Source: Salibacterium halotolerans | GTDB taxonomy: Bacteria; Bacillota; Bacilli; Bacillales; Marinococcaceae | Assembly (NCBI RefSeq): GCF_900115625.1 | Contig: NZ_FOXD01000016.1 | Span: forward strand, 28,730-92,729 | Reading direction: 5' to 3' | Length of the DNA: 64,000 bases | In this document: piece by piece, positions 10,378-18,514 of the stretch | How the letters are laid out: each line of letters begins with the position of its first letter | Position numbering within the stretch: the first letter of the stretch is position 1 | Notes under the pieces: generated by a model | What the model was told of the DNA's origin: nothing | Seen by the model: the letters and a program-made list of their open reading frames with translations, nothing else | Database searches by the model: none | Translations under genes and position numbers: made by a program

Positions 10378-10755
10378 TTACTTGTCTTGTTCCCAAAGCC
10401 AGGTGTACAACTCTCCTTCACCATCCTGCCAGCGTACATCCAGGCGTTTGAGCGGAGGAAGATCCGTGTTCTGGAACACTTCGGCAAGCTCTTCTTTCGT
10501 GGATGACGGTGAAATGCCGGTCTGCTCATACAGTTTCTCGACATGCGGCCGCGCCTTTCTCCCGTGCCATGCCCTGCCTTCTGCATGGTATTCATACGAA
10601 TCAGGACTGTTGTATTCCCAGTGAAAATAGGTTCCATCCTCGGTCTCGGCTGTTGCCTGAAAGAGAAAAACTTCGTTTAGGGAAGCTGCAGCTGCACTGC
10701 TGCTTCCAGCCGCCAATATCAGAAAAACGGCTGCTGCCGCTTGTAAGTTTTTCAT
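10378..10755 (-). CDS. hypothetical secreted protein
   Basis: 125-residue protein that I do not recognise. It starts with a clear Sec signal peptide (MKNLQAAAAVFLILAAGSSS, likely cleaved after an Ala near residue 25), then a small domain rich in aromatic and acidic residues (FHWEYNSPDSYEYHAEG; YTWLWEQDK at the C-terminus). No Cys, so probably a soluble exported protein. The ATG at 10755 is chosen because AGAGGTGA precedes it by 5 bp; a GTG three codons earlier overlaps that site. It lies between ytkL and the SDR gene on the same strand. Function unknown. Confidence 0.7.
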   Translation of the reverse strand: MKNLQAAAAVFLILAAGSSSAAAASLNEVFLFQATAETEDGTYFHWEYNSPDSYEYHAEGRAWHGRKARPHVEKLYEQTGISPSSTKEELAEVFQNTDLPPLKRLDVRWQDGEGELYTWLWEQDK

Positions 10756-10811
10756 ACTTATCACCTCTGTCGGTTAGGGTGTGCGGCAGAGATGATTTTT
10801 ATACCCGGAAG

Positions 10812-11570
10812 TCAGCGCCATTTATTCAATACGTCCACACCACCTGTGATTTCCAGGACAGAACCGGTGATCATATCCGAATGTTCCTCACATAAAAACG
10901 TAATGGCACGGGCGATATCTCCGCCGGCTGCAGGACGTCCCACCGGTGTTTTTGAATCCTGTCCGCGGCGGGCTTCCGGAATGGAAGCTTCTTTATAATC
11001 TGACGTGACGACACCCGGACATACCATATTTACCGTAATGCCGTTTTCTGCTTCTTCAATGGATACGGATTTGGTCAGGGAGACAAGTCCGGATTTCGCA
11101 GCCGCGTAGGCCGAACGGTAAATCCACGCCGGGGCACTGCCGGCTCCCTGAAAACCGTACGTGACAATACGTCCGTACTGCTGCTCTCTCATCACAGGGA
11201 TTACTTCCTGGAAAAGGTGGAACACCGCGGAAAGATTCCCCTGAATCATCTCATTCCATTCTGTTGTAGAATAGTCCATTAATTTTTTTCGTTCAAATAC
11301 ATAAGGACCGGCATTGCATACGAGCACATCCAGCCTGCCGAATTGTTTAACAGCGGAGGAAGCGAGTGTTTTTATGTCTCTCTTTTCTGTCATATCAGCC
11401 TGAACGAAATGAAGGCGGTCCCTGAAGGTCGTCCATTCCTTCTTCATCGCTTCGGCAGCTTCTGTGTCCCGGAAATAACTGACTGTTACGGAGTATCCAT
11501 GTTGGAGAAATTCTTCGGCTGCCTTTTTCCCCAGTCCTTTCGTCCCTGCTGTAACCAGCGCGTGCCTCAT
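10812..11570 (-). CDS. ytkK: short-chain dehydrogenase/reductase family protein (YtkK-like)
   Basis: 252-residue Rossmann-fold SDR: cofactor motif TAGTKGLG (7-14), NAG at 86-88, active-site Tyr155 and Lys159 (SAYAAAKSG) and N112. The family resembles FabG/FabI-like reductases, but the substrate cannot be told. Odd point: the Ser normally about 13 residues before the Tyr falls in TYGFQGAG and is missing, with Ser145 the nearest. ATG at 11570 is chosen because AAGGAGG lies 8 bp upstream; a TTG at 11588 sits before that site. Symbol given by position and family, with moderate certainty. Confidence 0.82.
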   Translation of the reverse strand: MRHALVTAGTKGLGKKAAEEFLQHGYSVTVSYFRDTEAAEAMKKEWTTFRDRLHFVQADMTEKRDIKTLASSAVKQFGRLDVLVCNAGPYVFERKKLMDYSTTEWNEMIQGNLSAVFHLFQEVIPVMREQQYGRIVTYGFQGAGSAPAWIYRSAYAAAKSGLVSLTKSVSIEEAENGITVNMVCPGVVTSDYKEASIPEARRGQDSKTPVGRPAAGGDIARAITFLCEEHSDMITGSVLEITGGVDVLNKWR

Positions 11571-11639
11571 CCTGCAAACCTCCTTCAATCATACAGGTAT
11601 ATTATACATCATTTACAAACACGTGGGAAAAACATTGAC

Positions 11640-11671
11640 GTTTGACTCTTTTGCGGGAAGGGAATTATAGT
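11640..11671 (+). promoter_or_regulatory. overlapping sigma-A-like and sigma-B-like promoter upstream of universal stress gene
   Basis: TTGACT (11642-11647), 18 bp, TATAGT (11666-11671) fits sigma-A. Overlapping it, GTTTGA (11640-11645), 14 bp, GGGAAT (11660-11665) resembles the sigma-B general-stress pattern GTTTaa-N13-15-GGGtAt. Both would start about 45 bp before the usp ATG. Confidence 0.5.
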
Positions 11672-11722
11672 AAAAATTCAGATAATCAAATGGTTATTTG
11701 ATTACTTCAGGGAGGGAATATC

Positions 11723-12157
11723 ATGACGGTTTATAAAAATATTCTCGTAGCCGCAGACGGTTCCAGGGAGTCAAAAACCGCGCTGAATAAAGCGGTGGAT
11801 ATGGCATTGGATCACCAGGCCGCTCTTATCATTGTTCATATCATTGATACCCGTACCTTTGCGACGATTGAACAGTACGACAGAACCGTTGTATCCCGGG
11901 CGGAGGAGTACGGACGGGAACTTGTAGAACAGTTCAGGAAAGAGGCAGAACAGGCCGGAGTGGAAAAAGTAAGCACTGTCATCGACTTTGGCTCGCCCCG
12001 GGTTAAAATTCCTAAAGACATCGCCAGAAAACACGAGGTTGATTTGATTATGACCGGTGCCACCGGACTGAATACGGTCGAACGAATTTTAATCGGCAGT
12101 GTATCAGAAGGTGTGGCAAGACAGGCAGAGTGCGATGTGCTGATTGTCCGTTCCTGA
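11723..12157 (+). CDS. universal stress protein, UspA family
   Basis: 144-residue single-domain Usp. The N-terminal strand ILVAADGS carries the conserved Asp. The C-terminal ATP-binding motif G-x2-G-x9-G-S is present in GATGLNTVERILIGS, followed by the closing strand CDVLIVRS. Such proteins bind ATP and accumulate under stress or starvation; no specific partner can be inferred. GGAGGG lies 7 bp before the ATG, and the promoter shows a possible sigma-B element. Convergent with argH, whose terminator lies between them. Confidence 0.92.
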   Translation: MTVYKNILVAADGSRESKTALNKAVDMALDHQAALIIVHIIDTRTFATIEQYDRTVVSRAEEYGRELVEQFRKEAEQAGVEKVSTVIDFGSPRVKIPKDIARKHEVDLIMTGATGLNTVERILIGSVSEGVARQAECDVLIVRS

Positions 12158-12172
12158 GCCTTTACCGCAGCG

Positions 12173-12208
12173 AAAAAACCAGCCGCATGGTTTTCATGCC
12201 GGCTGGTT
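12173..12208 (-). terminator. intrinsic terminator of argGH
   Basis: AACCAGCCGGCATG pairs with CATGCGGCTGGTT (one bulged base) and is followed on the minus strand by TTTTTT. It lies 19 bp after the argH stop. There is no T run on the plus side, so it serves argH. Confidence 0.85.
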
Positions 12209-12226
12209 GAAAGAAGTGTTGTTTTT

Positions 12227-13603
12227 TTATTTCTCCTGTATTTTCCGCTTCGCCTTTTTTATGGCGCTCCGGACCTGGTCGAATCCGGTTCCACCGGCGC
12301 TGTTCCGTCTTCCCACGACGGTGGACGGTTTCAGTACCTCGTAAATATCTTCTTCAAACAGCGGACTGGCTGTTTGGTATTCTTCCAAAGAAAGATCCAG
12401 CAGGTATATTCCTTTTTCGATACACTGGAGCACCAATTTTCCGACGACTTCATGAGCTTCCCGGAACGGCAGGCCTTTTGCTGCAAGATAATCGGCGAGT
12501 TCGGTCGCATTGGAAAAATCCGAATGGGTCTCTTTTTCCATGACACCGGTGTTTACACTCATCGTTTCTATCATACCGCTGAAAATCTTAAGAGAACCTT
12601 CAAGCGTTGTAACGGTATCAAACATGCCTTCTTTATCTTCCTGCATATCTTTGTTATAAGCAAGAGGAAGTCCCTTTAAAAGCGTCAGCAGAGAGACAAA
12701 ATTGCCGTACACCCGGCCTGTTTTACCGCGCACGAGTTCCGCCATATCCGGGTTTTTCTTCTGCGGCATAATACTGCTTCCGGTGGCAAATGTGTCATCG
12801 AGCTCCACAAAGTTGAACTCCTGACTCGACCATAGAATTAATTCCTCGGAAAAACGGGATAAATGCATCATAATCATGGATGCCGCACTCATGAATTCCA
12901 GAATAAAATCCCGGTCACTTACCGCATCCAAACTGTTATCGTATACCCCGTCAAAGCCAAGCCGTTTTGCTGCATATTCCCGGTCGATTGGAAATGTTGT
13001 ACCGGCAAGCGCCCCGGCGCCGAGCGGCGACACATTCAACCGTTTCAGACTGTCTTCGAGTCTTGTGTAATCCCGCTCAAGCATCCAGAAATAAGCCATG
13101 AGATGATGGGCGAACGATACCGGCTGCGCCCGCTGCAGATGGGTATACCCCGGAATAATGGTTTCCACATGGTTTTCAGCCTGCCCAAGAAGCGCCTGCT
13201 GCAGCTGCTTGATATTATCCATGATTTCGATGGTATGTTTTTTTAAGTAAAGATGCATGTCCGTTGCAATCTGATCATTACGGCTCCGGCCGGTGTGAAG
13301 TTTTCCACCAACCGGTCCGATTTCATCTGTAAGAAGTTTTTCAAGATTCAGATGAATATCTTCATTCTCTACAGAATAGTCAAGCTCCCCCTGCTCTGCT
13401 TTTTCCTTCAGCGTTTCGAGTCCTTTTTTTATGGTAGAGGCTTCTTCCACCGTCAGGATATTACAATATTCCAGCATACTGACATGGGCTAGGCTGCCTT
13501 CGATATCTTCATGCACCAGTTCCTGATCAAAAGGAATGGATGCCCCAAAGGCATCCACCCATTCTTCCGCACTTTTTGTAAATCTTCCGCCCCACAATTT
13601 CAT
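12227..13603 (-). CDS. argH: argininosuccinate lyase
   Basis: Splits argininosuccinate into arginine and fumarate, the last step of arginine synthesis; cytoplasmic homotetramer. The 458-residue protein has the fumarase/ASL superfamily signature [12 protein letters not shown] (about 277-288), with the catalytic Ser in the GSS loop, and the conserved TGRSRNDQ and [13 protein letters not shown] segments ([27 protein letters not shown]). Length is normal. Its ATG shares one base with the argG stop (TGATG), so the two are coupled. The arrangement argG-argH is the same in B. subtilis. Confidence 0.97.
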   Translation of the reverse strand: MKLWGGRFTKSAEEWVDAFGASIPFDQELVHEDIEGSLAHVSMLEYCNILTVEEASTIKKGLETLKEKAEQGELDYSVENEDIHLNLEKLLTDEIGPVGGKLHTGRSRNDQIATDMHLYLKKHTIEIMDNIKQLQQALLGQAENHVETIIPGYTHLQRAQPVSFAHHLMAYFWMLERDYTRLEDSLKRLNVSPLGAGALAGTTFPIDREYAAKRLGFDGVYDNSLDAVSDRDFILEFMSAASMIMMHLSRFSEELILWSSQEFNFVELDDTFATGSSIMPQKKNPDMAELVRGKTGRVYGNFVSLLTLLKGLPLAYNKDMQEDKEGMFDTVTTLEGSLKIFSGMIETMSVNTGVMEKETHSDFSNATELADYLAAKGLPFREAHEVVGKLVLQCIEKGIYLLDLSLEEYQTASPLFEEDIYEVLKPSTVVGRRNSAGGTGFDQVRSAIKKAKRKIQEK

Positions 13604-14808
13604 CAGACGTTGACACCGTTTCTGTTAACCATGCTGTGTACTTTTGTAGGAAGTCCCCACAGGTTGATAAACCCAATCGCGGATTGATGATCAAATTCGT
13701 CATCCGGCGTATAGGTAGCAAGCTTTTCATTGTAAAGGGAGAGATCAGACTTCCTTCCTTCCACGACAGCGTGCCCTTTAAACAATTTCACTCTGACAAA
13801 CCCTGTTACGTTCTGCTGTGTTTCTTTCAGAAATGCTTCTAGACCATCTCTGATTTGGGAGAACCACAGTCCGTCGTAGATGACTTCGGAAAGTTTTTTC
13901 TCAATAACCGGTTTGAAGTGTGCCACTTCTTTTGGAAGCGTCAGATCTTCTAGTTCTTTGTGGGATTGAATAAGGGTCATCGCACCCGGGCACTCGTAAA
14001 CTTCTCTTGATTTGATGCCGACCATTCTGTTCTCCACATGATCGATTCTGCCGACGCCGTGTTTCCCGGCAACACTGTTCAGCTCCTGAATCAAATCATC
14101 CAGTTCATAGGTCGTACCGTTCAGGGCCACCGGTCTGCCCTGTTTGAATTCAATTTCCACTATGTCCGCTTCATCGGGTGTCTTTTCCAGAGGATTCGTT
14201 AATGCGTACGCACCTTCCGGAGGAGTCGTCCACGGATCTTCGAGAATGCCGCACTCATTACTTCTGCCCCATAAATTCTGGTCGACCGAATACGGATTGT
14301 CGAGGTCAATCGGGATCGGAATCTCATGCTGTTTCGCATATTCGATTTCTTCATCCCTGGACCAGCCCCAGCTTCTCACCGGCGCAAGAACTTCCAGTTC
14401 TGGATTAAGTGCCTGGATGGAAACCTCAAACCTAACCTGGTCGTTTCCTTTTCCGGTACAGCCGTGGGCTACCGCATCGGCATTGGTCTGTTCCGCGATT
14501 TCAACCAGTTTCTTGGAAATAAGAGGTCTGGAGAGAGCGGAAACAAGCGGATACTTCTGTTCGTATAATGTATGAGCCTGCATAGCCGGAAGGACAAATT
14601 CTTCGGCGAATTCTTTCGTTGCATCGACGGTATAGGATTGAACCGCTCCGACCTGCAGCGCTTTATTCTTTACAGACTCAAGATCATTTCCTTCTCCTAC
14701 ATCGAGACCTACCGCCACTACATCATATCCCTGATCCGCAAGCCACCGGATCGCTACAGATGTGTCGAGTCCCCCGGAATACGCCAAAACAACTTTCTTG
14801 TTCGCCAT
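13603..14808 (-). CDS. argG: argininosuccinate synthase
   Basis: ATP-dependent condensation of citrulline and aspartate to argininosuccinate. The 401 residues start [17 protein letters not shown], with the PP-loop ATP site ([12 protein letters not shown]) at the N-terminus, then [13 protein letters not shown] and the SRE-containing substrate region ([11 protein letters not shown]). ATG at 14808 is chosen because GGAGGG lies 10 bp upstream and the N-terminus matches the family; an in-frame ATG 60 bp upstream adds a non-family extension. Candidate ARG boxes lie in the upstream region. Overlaps argH by one base. Confidence 0.97.
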   Translation of the reverse strand: MANKKVVLAYSGGLDTSVAIRWLADQGYDVVAVGLDVGEGNDLESVKNKALQVGAVQSYTVDATKEFAEEFVLPAMQAHTLYEQKYPLVSALSRPLISKKLVEIAEQTNADAVAHGCTGKGNDQVRFEVSIQALNPELEVLAPVRSWGWSRDEEIEYAKQHEIPIPIDLDNPYSVDQNLWGRSNECGILEDPWTTPPEGAYALTNPLEKTPDEADIVEIEFKQGRPVALNGTTYELDDLIQELNSVAGKHGVGRIDHVENRMVGIKSREVYECPGAMTLIQSHKELEDLTLPKEVAHFKPVIEKKLSEVIYDGLWFSQIRDGLEAFLKETQQNVTGFVRVKLFKGHAVVEGRKSDLSLYNEKLATYTPDDEFDHQSAIGFINLWGLPTKVHSMVNRNGVNV

Positions 14809-14833
14809 GTGTATGATTCCCTCCATCTTCAGG

Positions 14834-14847
14834 TGAATATTAATACT
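14834..14847. promoter_or_regulatory. candidate ARG box (AhrC/ArgR site) next to argG
   Basis: TGAATATTAATACT matches 12 of 14 positions of the half-site palindrome TGAATwwwwATTCA bound by AhrC/ArgR. It is about 26 bp before the argG start, where arginine-bound repressor could block transcription. Confidence 0.5.
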
Positions 14848-15158
14848 GAAGTTATTATTTTTATACATCGATGACCAAAAATAGGAGAGGCTGCCGCCTC
14901 ACAATTCAAATCATCTGTCATTTCTATTTATCTGTTATCAATAACTTTAACAAGAGTTTTATGATTTTGCAATACTTATTCATAAAAAAGCATAAAAATT
15001 TATGAACCTGTATACATCAAACAGCTATTCATAAAAAGAAAAAAGACCGGAATTACAAGGAATCCTTGTTATTCACAGAGTCTTACTGCTGTGAACAGAT
15101 TCTCTGTATTCCAGCTTTTTCACCCATCATGATACATTTTTATTCATTTTTCATTGAA
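14848..15158. other. AT-rich argG upstream region with two further ARG-box-like sites
   Basis: No gene seen. On the minus strand TGAATAAGTATTGCA (14982-14968) and TGAATAGCTGTTTGA (15031-15017) each keep one perfect TGAAT half-site, with centres 49 bp apart, as expected for a distal arginine-repressor operator. A short dyad, ACAAGGATTCCTTGT, at about 15055-15072 follows the ackA gene, but no good terminator with a T run was found there. Confidence 0.4.
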
Positions 15159-16349
15159 TCAATCGAAACCAAGTCTCATTGTATCTCTTGCAATCATCAC
15201 TTCTTCATTGGTAGGGATGATGAGCACTTTGACCGGGGATCCATCTTTGTTTATGAAGGTTTCTTCCCCGCGGGTTTCATTTTTGGATTCATCGAGATGA
15301 ATGCCCATAAAATCCAGCCCCTCGATAACCTCTTTGCGGACCGTGCTGCTGTTTTCTCCCACACCAGCTGTGAAAATGACAGCATCCAATCCGTTCATGC
15401 TTGCCGCATACGTGCCGATATACTTATGAATACGGGTTGTATAAATGTCGAGTGCTGTACGGGCTTTTTCGTCCCCTGCGTTTCTTTTCTGCTCGACATC
15501 GCGCAGGTCGCTCGATGCTCCGCTCACACCGAGAAGGCCGCTCTTTTTATTCAGCATGGTAATGACATCTCCGGCAGACTGTCCGGTTTTTTCCATCATA
15601 TAGGGTATAAGCGCCGGGTCAATGTTGCCGGAGCGGGTGCCCATCGATGTTCCGGCGAGCGGGGTGAAGCCCATGGACGTGTCCACCGAGCGTCCGCCGT
15701 CAATGGCTGTAACACTTACTCCGTTTCCAATATGGCAGGAAACAAGCTTGAGATCTTCCTGCGGCTGTTCCAGAAGATCTGCTGCCCTCTGTCCGACGTA
15801 CTTATGTGACGTCCCGTGAAATCCATATTTACGGATGCCGTATCGTTCGTAGTATTCATAAGGGACACTGTACATGTATCTGGATTTTGGCATCGTCTGA
15901 TGAAACGCGGTATCAAACACGGCGACATCCGGTACGTTTGGCAGCATGTCCCGGAAGGCCCGGATACCCGTCAGATTTGCGGGATTATGCAGCGGAGCCA
16001 GTTCGCTGACCTCTTCGATGGCTTCCACCACGTCGTTTGTTATTTTGACGGAGTCCGCAAACTTTTCTCCTCCGTGAACGACGCGGTGGCCGACGCCTTC
16101 TATATCATCGAGGGAGTGAATAATCCGGTTGGCGGTCAGGCTGTCCAGCAGTTTTTTAACCGCCTCTTCATGGTCGGAAATATCGAGCTGTTCCTGGATT
16201 TCTTCTTCTCCCCATTCGATTTCCATTTCCGCTCCATCGAGTCCTATTCTTTCTATCTGGCCTTTGGCCGCCAGTTCTTCTTCAGGCATGCCGAGAAGCT
16301 GAAACTTAAGCGACGAACTCCCCGCATTCACTGCCATAATCATTGACAT
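15159..16349 (-). CDS. ackA: acetate kinase
   Basis: Converts acetyl phosphate and ADP to acetate and ATP (overflow metabolism with Pta), or the reverse. The 396-residue ASKHA-fold protein has [10 protein letters not shown] at the N-terminus, [21 protein letters not shown] with the catalytic Asp, [21 protein letters not shown] and FTAGVGENS. Length is normal. AAAGGAG precedes the ATG. In B. subtilis ackA is activated by CcpA through an upstream cre site; a cre-like sequence lies here at 16474-16487. ytxK upstream is separated by a hairpin. Confidence 0.97.
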   Translation of the reverse strand: MSMIMAVNAGSSSLKFQLLGMPEEELAAKGQIERIGLDGAEMEIEWGEEEIQEQLDISDHEEAVKKLLDSLTANRIIHSLDDIEGVGHRVVHGGEKFADSVKITNDVVEAIEEVSELAPLHNPANLTGIRAFRDMLPNVPDVAVFDTAFHQTMPKSRYMYSVPYEYYERYGIRKYGFHGTSHKYVGQRAADLLEQPQEDLKLVSCHIGNGVSVTAIDGGRSVDTSMGFTPLAGTSMGTRSGNIDPALIPYMMEKTGQSAGDVITMLNKKSGLLGVSGASSDLRDVEQKRNAGDEKARTALDIYTTRIHKYIGTYAASMNGLDAVIFTAGVGENSSTVRKEVIEGLDFMGIHLDESKNETRGEETFINKDGSPVKVLIIPTNEEVMIARDTMRLGFD

Positions 16350-16393
16350 GGAAAACGCTCCTTTTACACTTCATTCTCATTTTCACTTTTTTC

Positions 16394-16422
16394 ATTTAAA
16401 CACCCGGATTTTCAAATTGCAA
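16394..16422 (-). promoter_or_regulatory. candidate sigma-A promoter of ackA
   Basis: On the minus strand TTGCAA (16422-16417), 17 bp, TTAAAT (16399-16394), about 45 bp upstream of the ackA start codon. Hexamers are moderate; spacing is ideal. Confidence 0.5.
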
Positions 16423-16473
16423 GGCAGCGGCCGGGTTTGCATCCATATTCAATACTTTCATCCAATTCAGACT

Positions 16474-16487
16474 TGTATGCGTTACAA
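16474..16487. promoter_or_regulatory. cre-like site upstream of ackA
   Basis: TGTATGCGTTACAA matches 12 of 14 positions of the CcpA operator consensus TGwAArCGyTwnCw. It lies upstream of the candidate ackA promoter, the arrangement expected for activation rather than repression. Confidence 0.45.
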
Positions 16488-16517
16488 AAGCAGCCGGGCT
16501 GGAACCCGGCTGCTTTT
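16486..16517 (-). terminator. intrinsic terminator of ytxK
   Basis: A perfect 13-bp stem AAAAGCAGCCGGG / CCCGGCTGCTTTT with a 6-nt loop, 10 bp after the ytxK stop. The T tract is formed by the stem end (TTTTGT). Confidence 0.8.
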
Positions 16518-16526
16518 ATAACAATC

Positions 16527-17519
16527 TTACGATGTGAAGCCTTCTTCCTTAAACCAGTTGTCCATCTGCTTCATCATATCGAGCAGCGCGTCCTGGTTGT
16601 TGAACGATGGCAGTTCGGCGAGCAGGGCCTGGCCGGGTTGTACAACGTTTGGCCCTTTTTTCTGAAGAAGCCAGATGCTTTTGCCGGCCTGGGTGTTTTT
16701 GAACATCGACGACGGCAGCTGAAGAAGACCCAGAATGACTGCTTCATCTTTAATGTAAGCGTGCAGCGCATCTGCCTGATCGCTTTCAAACATATAGTTT
16801 GGAATGAGCAGAACAAAGAAGCCGCCTGGTTTCACCTGCGTCATGCATTTTTCAATAAGCAGATGATGAACGTACGAATGTCCTTCCTGCGCCTGCAGCC
16901 GGAATTCTGCGGCAATGTCATCTTTCGGATAATAGCCGACAGGCAGATCAGACACAACAACATCTGCTTCCGGCGGAGCAAGCTGCTCAATACTGTCCTG
17001 GTGAAACAACTCCACGTCGTGTTCCTGCAGATTCGACAGGACATAGGCAACTTTAAGCAGCGTCTCATCGACTTCTGCCCCGTATGCCGCCGTATCTTTG
17101 GATACTTGGTTCAACACCGCGCTTAAGAGATTCGCTGTGCCGGCCGCCGGATCAAGCAACGCGAGATTTTCACGTTTGGAAGTCAGCTTTTCGACGATGT
17201 AGCCCATAAACATCGCGACTGCGTCCGGGGTCATCGCGTGATGGGGCTGAACCGCTTCTTTCATTCCTTTGATCACTGCCAGCTGAAATGCTTTCCGTAT
17301 TTCCTCGCGTTTCATTTCTTCCGGCAGGTCTTGATCGAGTTTGTTCTGAAGCCGCTCTGCTTCTTGATCCGGGAGAGATTGAACAATACTGTGCTGAAAT
17401 ACGTTTTCGCCTGCTTCGGCGAGTGCTTCCAGATACGTCACATCGGTGTGCCGCTGAATCGATACCGCCATCTCATCTATTAAAACGTGTAGTTTTTCCA
17501 CTCCTGTAGCTGGTTCCAC
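16527..17519 (-). CDS. ytxK: class I SAM-dependent methyltransferase-like protein YtxK
   Basis: Resembles N6-adenine DNA methylases (N6_Mtase family), with an N-terminal helical region (to about residue 90) and a Rossmann methyltransferase domain: LLDPAAGTANLLSAV (motif I) and a motif IV region reading VVSDLPVGYYP instead of the usual NPPY. The substrate is unknown and it has no linked specificity subunit, so it is unlikely to be part of a restriction system. GTG at 17519 is chosen because AAAGGGCGG lies about 7 bp before it and the resulting 330 residues match B. subtilis YtxK; an ATG at 17549 is the alternative. It lies upstream of ackA, as in B. subtilis. Confidence 0.85.
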   Translation of the reverse strand: MEPATGVEKLHVLIDEMAVSIQRHTDVTYLEALAEAGENVFQHSIVQSLPDQEAERLQNKLDQDLPEEMKREEIRKAFQLAVIKGMKEAVQPHHAMTPDAVAMFMGYIVEKLTSKRENLALLDPAAGTANLLSAVLNQVSKDTAAYGAEVDETLLKVAYVLSNLQEHDVELFHQDSIEQLAPPEADVVVSDLPVGYYPKDDIAAEFRLQAQEGHSYVHHLLIEKCMTQVKPGGFFVLLIPNYMFESDQADALHAYIKDEAVILGLLQLPSSMFKNTQAGKSIWLLQKKGPNVVQPGQALLAELPSFNNQDALLDMMKQMDNWFKEEGFTS

Positions 17520-17786
17520 TTTCTTACCGCCCTTTCTCGTTTCATGCATGTCTTTGGAAAGTATAGCAGAAATACCGCCGCGGTTAAAACGAGACGCAGA
17601 AAAGAGTCTGGGACAAAAGTAAAATAGTCGGAAGAAAACACGAATGTCTTGCGGCGTTGTTCAAGAGCCGCATAGCAGTGGAGCCAAAATGCTTCGGCTC
17701 CTGCTGAGAAAAGCACGAGTCACGGGTGCCCCGCAGGATGTGCGGTCAGGTCGGCGCCCGCACGTGACGTACTTCCACAGGCTAAT

Positions 17787-17945
17787 GACGTTTAAGGGCG
17801 CACCGAGTACGCTAAAGTGTCTTATGAATCATTTGTGATGACGTTTTGAGGGACACCGGATGCTCTAAAGTGCCTCATGCATCATGCCTAACGACGTTTA
17901 AGGGGGAGGTGAACCCTCTAAAGTGCCTTATGGACTATTCCTCTC
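17787..17945 (+). repeat. three tandem 53-bp repeats (first run, copy 1)
   Basis: Units begin at 17787, 17840 and 17893, an exact 53-bp period. Each has a left block GACGTTTaaGGG, a variable middle of about 14 bp and a right block CTCTAAAGTGCCTTATG. TTTAaGGG and CCCtcTAAA form an imperfect dyad around the middle. 53 is not a multiple of three, so the repeats do not encode a repeated peptide. Confidence 0.9.
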
Positions 17946-18010
17946 TCTTTTCATGCAGCGACGCAGGCTCTTTGTTTCCCGGCTGAACGCAGCCTGAATT
18001 CGTTCATGAC

Positions 18011-18169
18011 GACGTTTACGGGGGTATGAAACCTTCTAAAGTGCTTTAGGAACTATTCATAATGACGTTTATGGGCACACCGGGCACTATAAAGTGTCTC
18101 AGGCGCCATGCCGAACGACGTTTAGGGGGGCGCCGAACTCCTTAAAGTGCCTTGGGACCCACTCCCAAT
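18011..18169 (+). repeat. three tandem 53-bp repeats (second run, copy 1)
   Basis: Units begin at 18011, 18064 and 18117, and a decayed fourth (GACATTCC) begins at 18170, again exactly 53 bp on. The blocks are the same as in the first run but more diverged. The 65-bp spacer between the runs (CATGCAGCGACGC...) is also conserved in the other copies. Confidence 0.9.
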
Positions 18170-18439
18170 GACATTCCGTCCACCCGTTTCCCACCCAACC
18201 TGAAGGATACAAACAAACGTCTCCATTTTCTACGAACCACCGTACATCCGCCCTGCATGGTTCTGCATCCGTACGGCCGGGTCCGTTGATTTCGACAAGC
18301 AGCTGATCCTTCAAAACCGGAGCCGCGATCCGTACCAGGGGCAAAGAAGACACGATGAGCCCCAGTGAATCGATGCCGCCCTTGTGCTATGGAGTAAAAA
18401 CAAAGGATGCTGCCGCAGTAGTGTGTTTTAGAAACGAAA

Positions 18440-18475
18440 AATGCCGGACGTTTTGAAAAAAATCGTTCGGCATTC
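18440..18475 (-). terminator. element-borne terminator downstream of tpx
   Basis: On the minus strand AATGCCGaACG pairs with CGTcCGGCATT (one mismatch) and is followed by TTTTTC. It is part of the mobile-type element, yet it is the only terminator found after tpx, whose stop is 7 bp outside the element. Confidence 0.7.
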
Positions 18476-18514
18476 TTTATGTGATACAGGTTTTGTCCCA
18501 GACTCTTTATCTGT

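Larger units (their letters stand above)
17601..18508 (+). mobile_element. 0.9-kb non-autonomous element with 18-bp terminal inverted repeats (copy 1)
   Basis: Bounded by perfect 18-bp inverted repeats AAAGAGTCTGGGACAAAA (17601-17618) and its complement (18491-18508). From left to right: a palindrome-rich module (17619-17786), three 53-bp repeats, a 65-bp spacer, three more 53-bp repeats, a decayed coding remnant readable on the minus strand (about 18180-18420), and a terminator-like hairpin (18440-18475). No transposase is present and no target duplication is obvious. Related copies lie at 40625-41507 (inverted), 63657-window end, and remnants at 53593-53745. The GTCTGGGACAAAA end resembles ends of IS-type elements common in Firmicutes; family assignment is unsure. 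Confidence 0.8.

Noticed and set aside
16340..16356. cre-like GGAAAACGCT at the ackA start
   Set aside because: It is the complement of the ribosome-binding region AGCGTTTTCC and fails at the first and last cre positions. The upstream site at 16474 fits better.
17787..17874. Short frames beginning MTFKG...LKCLM in the 53-bp repeats, looking like a repeated peptide
   Set aside because: The repeat period of 53 is not a multiple of three, most units hit early stops, and no ribosome sites precede them. The similarity reflects DNA repeats, not a peptide family.
18099..18353. 84-codon minus-strand frame in element copy 1
   Set aside because: It contains part of the decayed shared frame but runs on into 53-bp repeats and has no ribosome site. 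Treated as a remnant, not a gene.
17601..18508. Integron attC, IS200/IS605-type or CRISPR interpretation of the palindromes and repeats
   Set aside because: Inverted ends exclude IS200/IS605. Repeats are contiguous without unique spacers, so it is not CRISPR. No attC core sites or integrase were found.
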